A DNA stretch of 64,000 bases from NCBI GenBank assembly GCA_035524275.1, contig DATKPC010000041.1, positions 1 through 64,000 of the forward strand, in the 5' to 3' direction. The position numbers and the translations under genes were made by a program. How positions within the stretch are numbered: position 1 is the first letter of the stretch; every line of letters begins with the position of its first letter. The stretch is from DATKPC01 sp035524275 (lineage in GTDB: Bacteria > Pseudomonadota > Gammaproteobacteria > Burkholderiales > Burkholderiaceae_F). The notes under the pieces are model-generated. The model was not told where the DNA came from. It did not search any database and saw nothing but the letters and a program-made list of their open reading frames with translations. Below, piece by piece: positions 1-7,517 of this stretch.

Positions 1-123
1 CTCGTCGCTGTACGAGATCCAGCCGGCGATCTCGTCGAGCGTGCGCAGGCAACCCTCGCAGCAACCGGTGCCCGGTTCGATGTGACAGACGTTGACGCAA
101 GGCGACGCGACAGGTGCAGGCAT
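1..123 (-). CDS. DUF1289 family small Cys-rich protein (3' end cut by window)
   Basis: Reading the minus strand from the ATG at 123 gives 41 codons with no stop before the window edge, so the C-terminus is missing. The peptide has the DUF1289 signature: SPC, then VC, then a GCC-x-GC cluster (Cys9, 13, 21, 22, 25) followed by RTLDEIAGW. Proteins of this family are short, usually under 90 residues, and are presumed to bind a metal through the cysteines; their role is not established. The gene is divergent from the 2-oxoacid oxidoreductase operon. The family call is firm; function is unknown. Confidence 0.85.
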   Translation of the reverse strand, partial: MPAPVASPCVNVCHIEPGTGCCEGCLRTLDEIAGWISYSDE

Positions 124-324
124 GGCGTAGGGCTCATCTTCCCCCCGAATGACCTTGATGGTCCAGCGGGATCCCGCGCGGCTTGCGGCGACGGCGTCCG
201 CGCCCGCGAAACGCGCATGATGCACGATGGGCCATGTGGGATGCGCACGTGGCGCGTACCGAATTCCTCGATGTCCCGACGGGATTGTAGGCAAACGGAG
301 TCTTCAACCGCCCTCCGCGAGCCT

Positions 325-338
325 TTGACCCCCGTCAA
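325..338. promoter_or_regulatory. FNR/FixK/ANR-type binding site
   Basis: TTGAC-N4-GTCAA is a perfect 5-bp inverted repeat with the TTGA-N6-TCAA core used by Crp/Fnr-family oxygen or redox regulators. Its centre (331.5) lies about 40 bases before a start point that could be served by a -10-like AACAAT at 360-365, which is class II activator geometry. The site is in the 300-base divergent gap 124-423, where I see no gene. The predicted target is the oxidoreductase operon starting at 424. The site is seen in sequence; the regulator and start point are inferred. Confidence 0.6.
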
Positions 339-423
339 TCCGATCGACGCGTCACTCGGAACAATGCATCGGGATAAGGTGCGGGTCGTGAGCGCGCGGC
401 CGCAGTCGAACGGAGTCAGCCCG

Positions 424-1005
424 ATGTTCCAGATCCGGATTCACGGTCGTGGCGGCCAGGGTGTCGTCAGCGCGGCGGAAATGCTCTCGATCGCCGCCTT
501 CAAGGAGGGCCGGCACGCGCAGGCCTTCCCGAGCTTCGGGTCGGAGCGGACCGGCGCGCCGGTCGTCGCGTTCTGCCGCTACGACAATGCGCCGATACGC
601 TTGCGCGAACCGGTGATGGAGCCGGATGCGCTGATCATCCAGGACCCGACGCTGCTGCACCAGGTCGACGTGTTCCAGGGCCTCCGGCGCGACGGTTTCG
701 TCCTGATCAATTCGTCGCGCAGCCTCGCCGGACTGGGACTGGCCGAGTTGTTCAGCCGCTACCGAGCCGACCGGATGCTGACGGTGCCCGCGTCCGACCT
801 GGCGCTGAAGCACCTGAAGCGGCCGCTGCCGAACGCCGCGCTGCTGGGGGGCTTCGCGGCGATGTCGGGCGAGGTGACGCTGGCCTCGGTCGAATCCGCG
901 ATACGCGCGAAATTCGCCGGGGCGGTCGCCGACGGCAACGTCGCCGCGGCGGCGGCGGCCTACGACGTCGTGCAGCGCGAACGTACGGAGCTGAGCCATG
1001 CTTGA
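424..1005 (+). CDS. 2-oxoacid:acceptor oxidoreductase, gamma subunit (PorG/KorC-like)
   Basis: This 193-residue protein is the gamma subunit of a CoA-dependent 2-oxoacid (pyruvate-type) oxidoreductase. It starts MFQIRIHGRGGQG; the GRGGQG stretch (8-13) and the PSFGSERTGAPV block (36-47) are family hallmarks. The ATG at 424 was chosen over in-frame upstream starts because homology begins exactly there and GGAG lies at 412-415. It overlaps the alpha subunit gene by 8 bases, implying coupled translation. The subunit helps form the CoA-binding site of the complex in the cytoplasm. The substrate cannot be read from sequence; a pyruvate, phenylglyoxylate or other 2-oxoacid enzyme is possible. Confidence 0.9.
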   Translation: MFQIRIHGRGGQGVVSAAEMLSIAAFKEGRHAQAFPSFGSERTGAPVVAFCRYDNAPIRLREPVMEPDALIIQDPTLLHQVDVFQGLRRDGFVLINSSRSLAGLGLAELFSRYRADRMLTVPASDLALKHLKRPLPNAALLGGFAAMSGEVTLASVESAIRAKFAGAVADGNVAAAAAAYDVVQRERTELSHA

Positions 1006-2251
1006 GCAGATCGAGGGTTCGCGCGCGGTCGCGCAGTCGGTGGCGTTGTGCCGCCCGGAGGTCGTCTGCGCCTATCCGATCTCGCCGCAGACGCACATCG
1101 TCGAGGCGCTGAGCGAGCTCGTGAAGACCGGCCGGCTGGCGCCGTGCGAGTTCATCAATGTCGAGAGCGAGTTTGCGGCGATGTCGGTCGCGATCGGCGC
1201 ATCGGCCGCCGGCGCGCGCGCCTACACCGCGACGGCGTCGCAGGGCCTGCTGTTCATGGCGGAGGCCATCTTCAACGCCTCCGGGCTCGGCCTGCCGATC
1301 GTGATGACCGTGGCCAATCGCGCGATCGGCGCGCCGATCAACATCTGGAACGACCACACCGATTCGATGAGCCAGCGCGATTGCGGCTGGATCCAGATCT
1401 TCGCCGAGACGAACCAGGAGGCGGGCGATCTGCACCTCCAGGCCTTCCGCCTCGGCGAGGAGTTGAGCCTTCCCGTGATGGTCTGCATGGACGGATTCAT
1501 CCTGACGCACGCCTACGAGCGCGTCGACCTGCCGTCGCAGGCGCAGGTCGACGCGTTCCTGCCGCGCTACGAGCCGCGCCAGGTCCTCGATCCGGCCGAG
1601 CCGGTCACGATCGGCGCGATGGTCGGGCCGGAGGCGTTCATGGAGGTCCGGTATCTCGCGCACGCGAAGCAGATGCAGGCGCTCGAACGCATACCGGAGA
1701 TCGCCGCGGAGTTCCGCGCCGTCTTCGGCCGCGAGGCCGGCGGCCTCGTCCGCAGCTACCGGACCGAGGGCGCCGAGACGGTCGTCGTCGCGCTCGGCTC
1801 GGTGCTCGGCACGCTGAAGGACACGGTCGACGAACTGCGCGATGCGGGAATGGCGGTCGGCGTGCTCGGCGTCACGACGTTCCGGCCCTTCCCCGCCGCG
1901 GCGGTGCGCGAGGCCCTGCAGGGGGCACGACGGGTCGTCGTGCTGGAAAAAAGCCTGGCGATCGGCACCGGCGGCATCGTCGCGGCCAACATCAAGACCG
2001 CGCTCGCCGGGCTGCCAGCCGCGATCCACACCGTCGTCGCCGGTCTCGGAGGCCGCGCGATCACGCGCGCTTCGCTGGCGCGGACGCTGCACGCGGCGGT
2101 CGACGGCACGCTCGAGGCCCTGTCGTTCATGGACCTCGACTGGGGCCTGGTCAACCGGCATCTGGAACGGGAACGCGCGCGTCGCCGCAGCGGGCCGGTC
2201 GCCGAGGCGTTGCTGCGCGACGTCGGCACCGTCGCCGCGCGGGTGAGCTAG
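998..2251 (+). CDS. 2-oxoacid:acceptor oxidoreductase, alpha subunit (PorA-like)
   Basis: This 417-residue protein carries the pyrimidine-binding thiamine-diphosphate (TPP) domain in its N-terminal half. The marker is YPISPQT at 26-32, followed by the conserved ESEFAAMSVAIGAS region. The C-terminal third (VVVALGSVLGTLK, then a FRPFP stretch) is the transketolase-C-like domain. With the gamma and beta subunits it oxidatively decarboxylates a 2-oxoacid to the acyl-CoA and passes electrons to ferredoxin. The length is normal for a separate PorA. The start overlaps the gamma stop, and the beta gene follows after 25 bases. It is probably under the FNR-type site at 325. Confidence 0.92.
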   Translation: MLEQIEGSRAVAQSVALCRPEVVCAYPISPQTHIVEALSELVKTGRLAPCEFINVESEFAAMSVAIGASAAGARAYTATASQGLLFMAEAIFNASGLGLPIVMTVANRAIGAPINIWNDHTDSMSQRDCGWIQIFAETNQEAGDLHLQAFRLGEELSLPVMVCMDGFILTHAYERVDLPSQAQVDAFLPRYEPRQVLDPAEPVTIGAMVGPEAFMEVRYLAHAKQMQALERIPEIAAEFRAVFGREAGGLVRSYRTEGAETVVVALGSVLGTLKDTVDELRDAGMAVGVLGVTTFRPFPAAAVREALQGARRVVVLEKSLAIGTGGIVAANIKTALAGLPAAIHTVVAGLGGRAITRASLARTLHAAVDGTLEALSFMDLDWGLVNRHLERERARRRSGPVAEALLRDVGTVAARVS

Positions 2252-2276
2252 CGCGGGTCAAGCGAAGGTAACGACG

Positions 2277-3332
2277 ATGAGCCATCAACCCGTCAAGTTC
2301 TACCAGACCGGCACGTTCACGGTCGGCAACCGCCTGTTGACGCCGGAATCGCGGACGGTGCAGGCGTCCGAGGCGCGCGCCAACGCGCTCAACTCCGGAC
2401 ACCGCGCCTGCCAGGGGTGCGGCGAGGCGCTCGGCGCCCGTTACGCGATCGACGCCGCGATGCGCGCGGCGAACGGACGCCTGATCGCGGCAAATGCCAC
2501 CGGCTGCCTCGAAGTCTTCTCGACGCCGTATCCGGAATCGTCGTGGCAGATTCCCTGGATCCATTCGCTGTTCGGCAACGCCGCCGCGGTGGCCACCGGG
2601 ATCGCCGCGGCGCTGAAGGTTCGCGGCGAGGCGCAGACCCGCGTGATCGCGCAGGGCGGCGACGGCGGCACGACCGACATCGGATTCGGTTGCCTGTCGG
2701 GGATGTTCGAGCGCAACGACGACGTCCTGTACATCTGCTACGACAACGAGGCCTACATGAACACCGGCGTGCAGCGTTCGTCGGCGACGCCGCCGAGCGC
2801 GCGCACCGCGACGACGCCGGCGCAGGGCGCGCAGCCGGGGAACACGTTCGGCCAGGGCAAGAACGTCCCGCTGATCGCGATGGCGCACGGGATTCCCTAC
2901 GTCGCGACGGCGACCGTCGCCGAGCTTCACGACCTCGAGGCGAAGGTCGAGCGCGCCATGGCGATTCGAGGCGCACGCTACATCCACATCCTCGTGCCCT
3001 GCCCGCTGGGATGGGGCGCCGCGTCGCAGGACACGATCCGCCTTGCCCGCCTGGCCAAGGAGTCGGGGCTTTTCCCCGTCTTCGAGGCGGAGTTCGGCGA
3101 GGTCACCTCGGTCTCGAAGATCAGGCGGCACGTCCCCGTCGACGACTACCTGAAGCCGCAACGGCGCTTCAGCCACCTGTTCGGCCCGCAGGCGGACCCG
3201 CAGACGGTGGCGCACCTGCAAAGGCTGGCCGATCGCAACATCCGCCGGTTCGGCCTGCTCGCCGATGGCGACGCGCCGGAACGCGTCCCGGTGCCGGAGC
3301 AGGCCGACGAACGCCACGCCGCGCCGGCCTGA
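2277..3332 (+). CDS. 2-oxoacid:acceptor oxidoreductase, beta subunit (PorB-like)
   Basis: This 351-residue protein is the TPP-pyrophosphate-binding and iron-sulfur subunit. The TPP motif is present as GDG at 128-130 with Asn157 in YDNEAY. The four cysteines expected to hold the proximal [4Fe-4S] cluster are Cys45 and Cys48 (CQGCGE), Cys77 (TGCLEV) and Cys242 (PCPLGW). All catalytic features seem intact. The last 30 residues are a Pro/Ala-rich tail with no known role. The gene lies 25 bases after alpha and 33 bases before the flavoprotein-ferredoxin fusion, so the four form one operon. Confidence 0.92.
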   Translation: MSHQPVKFYQTGTFTVGNRLLTPESRTVQASEARANALNSGHRACQGCGEALGARYAIDAAMRAANGRLIAANATGCLEVFSTPYPESSWQIPWIHSLFGNAAAVATGIAAALKVRGEAQTRVIAQGGDGGTTDIGFGCLSGMFERNDDVLYICYDNEAYMNTGVQRSSATPPSARTATTPAQGAQPGNTFGQGKNVPLIAMAHGIPYVATATVAELHDLEAKVERAMAIRGARYIHILVPCPLGWGAASQDTIRLARLAKESGLFPVFEAEFGEVTSVSKIRRHVPVDDYLKPQRRFSHLFGPQADPQTVAHLQRLADRNIRRFGLLADGDAPERVPVPEQADERHAAPA

Positions 3333-3365
3333 GCGCCGCGATCGAGTCCGCTACGGAGCCCTGTC

Positions 3366-4991
3366 ATGGACAAGCCTTTTGCAATCACGCTCGACGTCGG
3401 CAGTTCGCTCGCCAACAAGACCGGCACGTGGCGCACGAATCGTCCGGTCTACGTCGATCGCCTTCCGCCGTGCAACAACGCCTGTGCCGCCGGCGAGAAC
3501 ATCCAGGGCTGGCTTTTCCACGCCGAGTCCGGCGACTACGAGGCCGCATGGCGCGTCCTGACGCGCGACAACCCGTTTCCGGCGATCATGGGGCGCGTCT
3601 GCTACCACGCCTGCGAGACCGCCTGCAATCGCGGCCGGCTCGACGCGGCCGTCGGCATCAACGCGGTCGAGCGTTTCCTCGGTGACGAGGCGCTGAAGGC
3701 GGGCTGGGCGTTCGAGCCCGTGGCCGTGGAGTCCGGACGTCGCGTCCTCGTCGTCGGAGCCGGCCCGTCCGGCCTGTCGGCGGCTTACCAGCTGCGGCGC
3801 CTCGGCCATGCCGTGACGCTGGTCGATGCCGGGCCGCTCGCCGGCGGCATGATGCGATTCGGCATACCGCAGTACCGGCTTCCCCGCGCCGTCCTCGACG
3901 CCGAAATCGCCCGGATCCTGGCGCTCGGCGTGCGTCTCGAGCTCGAGACGAAGGTGGAGAACATCCTCGATTCGATGCGCGCCGGCGCCTACGACGCCGC
4001 GTTCCTCGCGGTCGGCGCCCAGATCGCGAAGCGCGCGTTCATCCCGGCCGGCGACGCGGCGCGCGTCCTCGACGCGGTCTCGGTCCTGCGGTCGATGGAA
4101 GGCGAGGAGAAGCCGCACCTCGGACGGCGCGTCGTCGTCTATGGCGGAGGCAACACCGCGGTGGACGTCGCGCGGACCGCGAAGCGCCTCGGCGCGACCG
4201 AGGCCGTGATCGTCTACCGCCGCACGCGCGACCGGATGCCGGCGCACGACTTCGAGATCGAGGAGGCCCTGCAGGAGGGCGTACTCGTCAAGTGGCTTTC
4301 GACGATCAAGCGCGCCGGCGACGCGAGCATCACGATCGAGAAGATGGCGCTCGATGCCAAGGGGTTCCCGCAGCCGACGGGCGAGTTCGAGACGATCGAG
4401 GCCGATTCCGTCGTCCTTGCGCTGGGCCAGGACGTCGACCTGGCGCTCCTCGAAGGCGTGCCGGGCCTCGCGGTCGAGGACGGCGTCGTGAAGGTCGACG
4501 CGTCGATGATGACCGGCTATCCCGGCATCTTCGCCGGCGGCGACATGGTGCCGGCGGAGCGCAACGTCACGGTGGCCGTCGGCCACGGCAAGAAGGCGGC
4601 GCGCCACATCGACGCCTGGCTGCGCGGCGCCAGCTACGTGGCGCCGCCCAAGCACGAACTGGCCGCGTTCGAGAATCTCAACCCGTGGTACTACGCCGAT
4701 GCGCCGGCGACGGTCCGGCCGCTGCTGGACATGGTGCGCCGGCGCTCCACGTTCGACGAGGTGCATGGCGGGCTCGACGAGGGCAATGCGCTGTTCGAAG
4801 CCCGCCGCTGCCTGTCGTGCGGAAACTGCTTCGAGTGCGACAACTGCTACGGCGTCTGTCCCGACAATGCGGTGATCAAGCTCGGCGCCGGCCATCGCTT
4901 CGAATTCAACTACGATTACTGCAAGGGTTGCGGGGTCTGCGCCGCCGAATGTCCTTGCGGCGCGATCCGGATGGAGCCGGAGACCGTGTGA
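3366..4991 (+). CDS. GltD-like NAD(P)/FAD oxidoreductase fused to 2x[4Fe-4S] ferredoxin (PorD-like)
   Basis: This 541-residue protein has three parts. An N-terminal cysteine region (Cys36, 40, 79, 83, 87) resembles the iron-sulfur domain of the glutamate synthase small subunit. An FAD Rossmann motif GAGPSG (131-136) and a second dinucleotide site near YGGGNTAVD (259-267) form the middle. The C-terminal ferredoxin has two CxxCxxC sets (Cys482-498 and Cys519-529), as in the delta subunit of pyruvate oxidoreductases. No separate delta gene is present, so this fusion probably takes electrons from the alpha-beta-gamma core and reduces NAD(P)+. A related arrangement with separate polypeptides is known in phenylglyoxylate:NAD oxidoreductase. 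Cofactor preference is not clear. Confidence 0.88.
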   Translation: MDKPFAITLDVGSSLANKTGTWRTNRPVYVDRLPPCNNACAAGENIQGWLFHAESGDYEAAWRVLTRDNPFPAIMGRVCYHACETACNRGRLDAAVGINAVERFLGDEALKAGWAFEPVAVESGRRVLVVGAGPSGLSAAYQLRRLGHAVTLVDAGPLAGGMMRFGIPQYRLPRAVLDAEIARILALGVRLELETKVENILDSMRAGAYDAAFLAVGAQIAKRAFIPAGDAARVLDAVSVLRSMEGEEKPHLGRRVVVYGGGNTAVDVARTAKRLGATEAVIVYRRTRDRMPAHDFEIEEALQEGVLVKWLSTIKRAGDASITIEKMALDAKGFPQPTGEFETIEADSVVLALGQDVDLALLEGVPGLAVEDGVVKVDASMMTGYPGIFAGGDMVPAERNVTVAVGHGKKAARHIDAWLRGASYVAPPKHELAAFENLNPWYYADAPATVRPLLDMVRRRSTFDEVHGGLDEGNALFEARRCLSCGNCFECDNCYGVCPDNAVIKLGAGHRFEFNYDYCKGCGVCAAECPCGAIRMEPETV

Positions 4992-5036
4992 GTCGCGACC
5001 GCTTTCACGTCTCCATGGCCGCCGGGACGCCTGCCG

Positions 5037-5498
5037 ATGATTGCGCAAAGCCCGATTGAGCTCGCGACGGCATCCGATGCGGCGCAGATCGCGCGAATGT
5101 CGCGCGACCTGATCGAGCACGGGCTGGGCTGGAGCTGGGGCCAGGCGCGCGTCGCGCGCTGCATCCGCGACCCGGCGACCAACGTCATCGTCACTCGCAG
5201 CGGCGGTGACGTCGCCGCCTTCGGCATCATGAAATACCGCGACGACGAGGCGCACCTCGTCCTGCTGGCCGTCCGGGCGGAAGCACGCCGCCGTGGGACC
5301 GGCGGCGCGATCGTCCGCTGGCTGGAGTCGAGCGCGCTGACCGCGGGCATCGGCGTCGTCTACCTGGAGGCGCGGCGGTGCAATGGCGGGGCGCGCGCCT
5401 TCTATCGCCGGCTGGGCTACGAGGAGATCCGCGTGCTGCACGGCCACTACGACGGCCACGAAGACGGAATCCGCCTCGCCAAGGATCTCTGGCGCTGA
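5037..5498 (+). CDS. GNAT family N-acetyltransferase
   Basis: This 153-residue protein has the GNAT fold in the expected order. The acetyl-CoA pyrophosphate loop RRRGTGGA lies near residues 84-91, and the late beta-strand/helix signature (ARAFYRRLGYEE) near 118-129. Such enzymes move an acetyl group from acetyl-CoA to an amine; the substrate here is unknown. It starts 45 bases after the oxidoreductase operon and may be its last gene. A GTCCCC/GGGGAC hairpin follows the stop. The family is certain, the role is not. Confidence 0.85.
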   Translation: MIAQSPIELATASDAAQIARMSRDLIEHGLGWSWGQARVARCIRDPATNVIVTRSGGDVAAFGIMKYRDDEAHLVLLAVRAEARRRGTGGAIVRWLESSALTAGIGVVYLEARRCNGGARAFYRRLGYEEIRVLHGHYDGHEDGIRLAKDLWR

Positions 5499-5510
5499 GT
5501 TTAGCCCGCG

Positions 5511-5535
5511 GTCCCCGAGCGAGCGAGCCGGGGAC
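5511..5535 (+). terminator. Hairpin after the oxidoreductase/GNAT operon
   Basis: GTCCCC (5511-5516) and GGGGAC (5530-5535) are perfect inverted repeats, and the loop holds three GAGC units. The hairpin begins 12 bases after the GNAT stop. There is no T run behind it, so it may stabilise the 3' end or assist Rho-dependent ending rather than act as a classic intrinsic terminator. Confidence 0.35.
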
Positions 5536-5596
5536 GCGACGTCGGTTGCTGTCGCTGCGGCGGTCTTCTCGCAAGCCTTTTCCTGAGAGCGGGCAT

Positions 5597-5616
5597 TCAC
5601 ATATTTCGATATGTGA
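5597..5616. promoter_or_regulatory. Perfect 8-bp palindrome TCACATAT-N4-ATATGTGA
   Basis: Two 8-base arms flank TTCG in an AT-rich island within very GC-rich DNA. The shape fits an operator for a dimeric regulator, or a UUCG-loop hairpin if transcribed. It lies 156 bases before the DUF5666 lipoprotein start and directly before a structured leader. It does not match the usual Crp site (TGTGA-N6-TCACA), since the half-sites face the other way. Confidence 0.45.
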
Positions 5617-5618
5617 TT

Positions 5619-5690
5619 CCTACCGCCAAAGGGACTAGCCCATCGGTGGGAAACTTTCCCTTGCCTGCGGACCGGCGACGCCGGATAGTC
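5619..5690 (+). ncRNA. Candidate structured 5' leader (H-type pseudoknot) of DUF5666 gene
   Basis: Two stems can form together. S1 is 5619-5625 with 5644-5650 (7 bp, one G-U). S2 is 5629-5634 (AAGGGA) in the S1 loop with 5657-5662 (TCCCTT). Connecting loops are 3, 9 and 6 bases, sizes that fit a classic H-type pseudoknot. A 5-6 bp GC hairpin (5672-5684) follows, and GACTA at 5633-5637 can instead pair with TAGTC at 5686-5690, giving a possible switch. I could not match it to a riboswitch class I know. Whether it is transcribed is not shown. Confidence 0.35.
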
Positions 5691-5771
5691 GTTTCGTGCG
5701 ACGGCGGTGTCGGCCCGACCGCGACGGTCGAGCGACGGCGGCCAGGACGGATTCGAACGAAGGATCGGCAG

Positions 5772-7418
5772 ATGAAAGCAGTGCGATGGATGTTCCCCGC
5801 GCTCGGCGCGCTTTGCGCGGCTGCGGCACTCGTGGCGTGCGGCGGCGGCTCGTCGTCGACGTCGGGCGCGACGACGGGTGGCTCTGCGCAAGCGGTGACC
5901 GCGAGCGGTGTCGTGACCGCCTTCGGCAGCGTCATCGTCAATGGCGTGGAATACGCGACCGGGGCGGGCACGGTCGTCGTCGACGGCGACAACGATGACG
6001 CCGCCTCGACGATGTCAGCGGTCCAGGCCGGGATGACCGTCGACGTGGCGTCGAGCGGGACGACGGCGCCGACCGCAACCTTCCTGCGGATCCGCAGCGC
6101 CGTCCGCGGCGAAGTGGACGTCGCGCCCGGGACGACCGGTGGCTCGATGACCGTCCTGGGCCAGAACGTCGTGTTGACGAGCGGCACGTCGTTTGCCGGC
6201 GCGAACGCCGCCGGCACGGTCACCGGACCGTCGAACATTGCCGCCGGCGACTACGTCAAGGTCTACGGCTACCTCGAGCAGTGCGCGACGACCTCGGCGG
6301 CTTGCCCGTCGGGCGGCGACCAGATCGTCGCGACGCTCGTTCTGGCGTCGACGAACCGCGACATCTACCGCGCCGAGGGTTACGTCACGGGCGTAGGCAC
6401 GTCCGCCGGTTCCTTCTCGGTCAACGGGCTGACCGTGACGACGACGTCGACGGGCACGTCGCCGACGCGTTGCGTGCCGTCCGGTTGCGCTGTGGCGAGC
6501 GGCAATTTTGTCGAGGTGCGCGCCACGACCGCCCCGACCGGCACCGGGACGCCGACGCTCGCCGCATCGCTCGTTCGGGTCACGACGCAGTCGCCGGCAT
6601 TCGCGACCGGCGCAACCGTCCGCCTCGGGGGCGTCGTGTCGCAGTTCGACGCGACCGCCGCGACGTTCGTGCTGCGCGGAATCCTGGTCCAGGCATCGGC
6701 CTCGAGCCTCGCGTCGACGGTCGCGACGCTGGCCGACAACCAGATCGTCGACGTCACGGGAACGGTCAATGCCGACGGTTCGATCACGGCCACGTCGATC
6801 ACGACGGAGCAGTTCGCGACCTTCGTGCTGATGGGCTCGCTGGGCAGCGCGACGGCGGCCGGTTCGTCCGCCTCGAGTTCCTCGAGCGGCACGACCTCGA
6901 CGGCCACCGGCGGCACGCTCGTCGTGCTGGGCCAGACCTTCACGGTGACCGGCCAGACGCGCTTCGTGGACTGGGCCAAGGGCGCGCGTCCGTTCAACGC
7001 ATCGAACTTCGCCCTCGTGCTGGGGGCTGGCGACCAGGTGCTGGTGAGCGGTTATCCGGGCACGGGCGGCGCGTTGACGGCGACCCGCGTCGAGCGCATC
7101 CCGACGCCGACGCAGCCCGTCGCCGGCATCCAGGGGATCGTTTCCGCGGACAGCGCCTCCGGCCAGACGCTCACGATCGCGTCCCTGTCGACGCTCGGCA
7201 TCGCGGTGAATTCGTCGACGAACTACTTCTATCCGGGAGCCCACGGCGCCGGGACGGAAAGCGGCTTCTTTGCCGCGATCGTCGCGAACGGCTCGGTCGC
7301 GACCGTGATCGGTACGCCGTCGACGGCGACCTCGGGCTCGACGACGACCAGCACGATCACGGCTGCGGATGCGGCCGTGTTCGGCGACCAGGATGGCTGG
7401 GCGGGCGGCCGCCACTGA
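5772..7418 (+). CDS. DUF5666 repeat lipoprotein
   Basis: This 548-residue protein begins with a lipoprotein signal: a basic start, a hydrophobic stretch and the lipobox LVAC with Cys23 as the predicted lipidated residue. An in-frame start at 5613 is possible, but the ATG at 5772 is preferred because it begins the signal peptide and has AGGA seven bases upstream. The mature part is rich in Ser, Thr, Gly, Ala and Val. It contains about five repeats of a beta-type unit (for example GVVTAFGSVIVNG, GQTFTVTGQTRFVD), which fits DUF5666. It is probably a periplasmic or outer-membrane-anchored protein; its function is unknown. It has its own leader and terminator. Confidence 0.85.
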   Translation: MKAVRWMFPALGALCAAAALVACGGGSSSTSGATTGGSAQAVTASGVVTAFGSVIVNGVEYATGAGTVVVDGDNDDAASTMSAVQAGMTVDVASSGTTAPTATFLRIRSAVRGEVDVAPGTTGGSMTVLGQNVVLTSGTSFAGANAAGTVTGPSNIAAGDYVKVYGYLEQCATTSAACPSGGDQIVATLVLASTNRDIYRAEGYVTGVGTSAGSFSVNGLTVTTTSTGTSPTRCVPSGCAVASGNFVEVRATTAPTGTGTPTLAASLVRVTTQSPAFATGATVRLGGVVSQFDATAATFVLRGILVQASASSLASTVATLADNQIVDVTGTVNADGSITATSITTEQFATFVLMGSLGSATAAGSSASSSSSGTTSTATGGTLVVLGQTFTVTGQTRFVDWAKGARPFNASNFALVLGAGDQVLVSGYPGTGGALTATRVERIPTPTQPVAGIQGIVSADSASGQTLTIASLSTLGIAVNSSTNYFYPGAHGAGTESGFFAAIVANGSVATVIGTPSTATSGSTTTSTITAADAAVFGDQDGWAGGRH

Positions 7419-7453
7419 CCGGCCGAAGATCTCCTCCGAAGAGAGCGCGTTTG

Positions 7454-7490
7454 CGCCGCCGAGGCGAAAGCCGGGGCGGCGACTTTTTTT
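7454..7490 (+). terminator. Rho-independent terminator of the DUF5666 gene
   Basis: CGCCGCC (7454-7460) pairs with GGCGGCG (7475-7481) and is followed by a run of seven T at 7484-7490. It starts 35 bases after the lipoprotein stop and lies between that gene and the convergent FAH-family gene. This is the clearest intrinsic terminator in the window. Confidence 0.85.
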
Positions 7491-7517
7491 CGGGCGGCCG
7501 CGCCGCGCCGCCCCGAC

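Noticed and set aside
5597..5690. Leader as a c-di-GMP-I, glycine, TPP, cobalamin or SAH riboswitch
   Set aside because: None of the conserved core sequences of these classes could be aligned by eye, so no class name is given.
3351..5891. Very long minus-strand open frame opposite the flavoprotein-ferredoxin gene
   Set aside because: It is a low-complexity Arg/Asp/Ala-rich reading frame typical of antisense frames in GC-rich genes; the opposite strand encodes a recognised protein with intact motifs.
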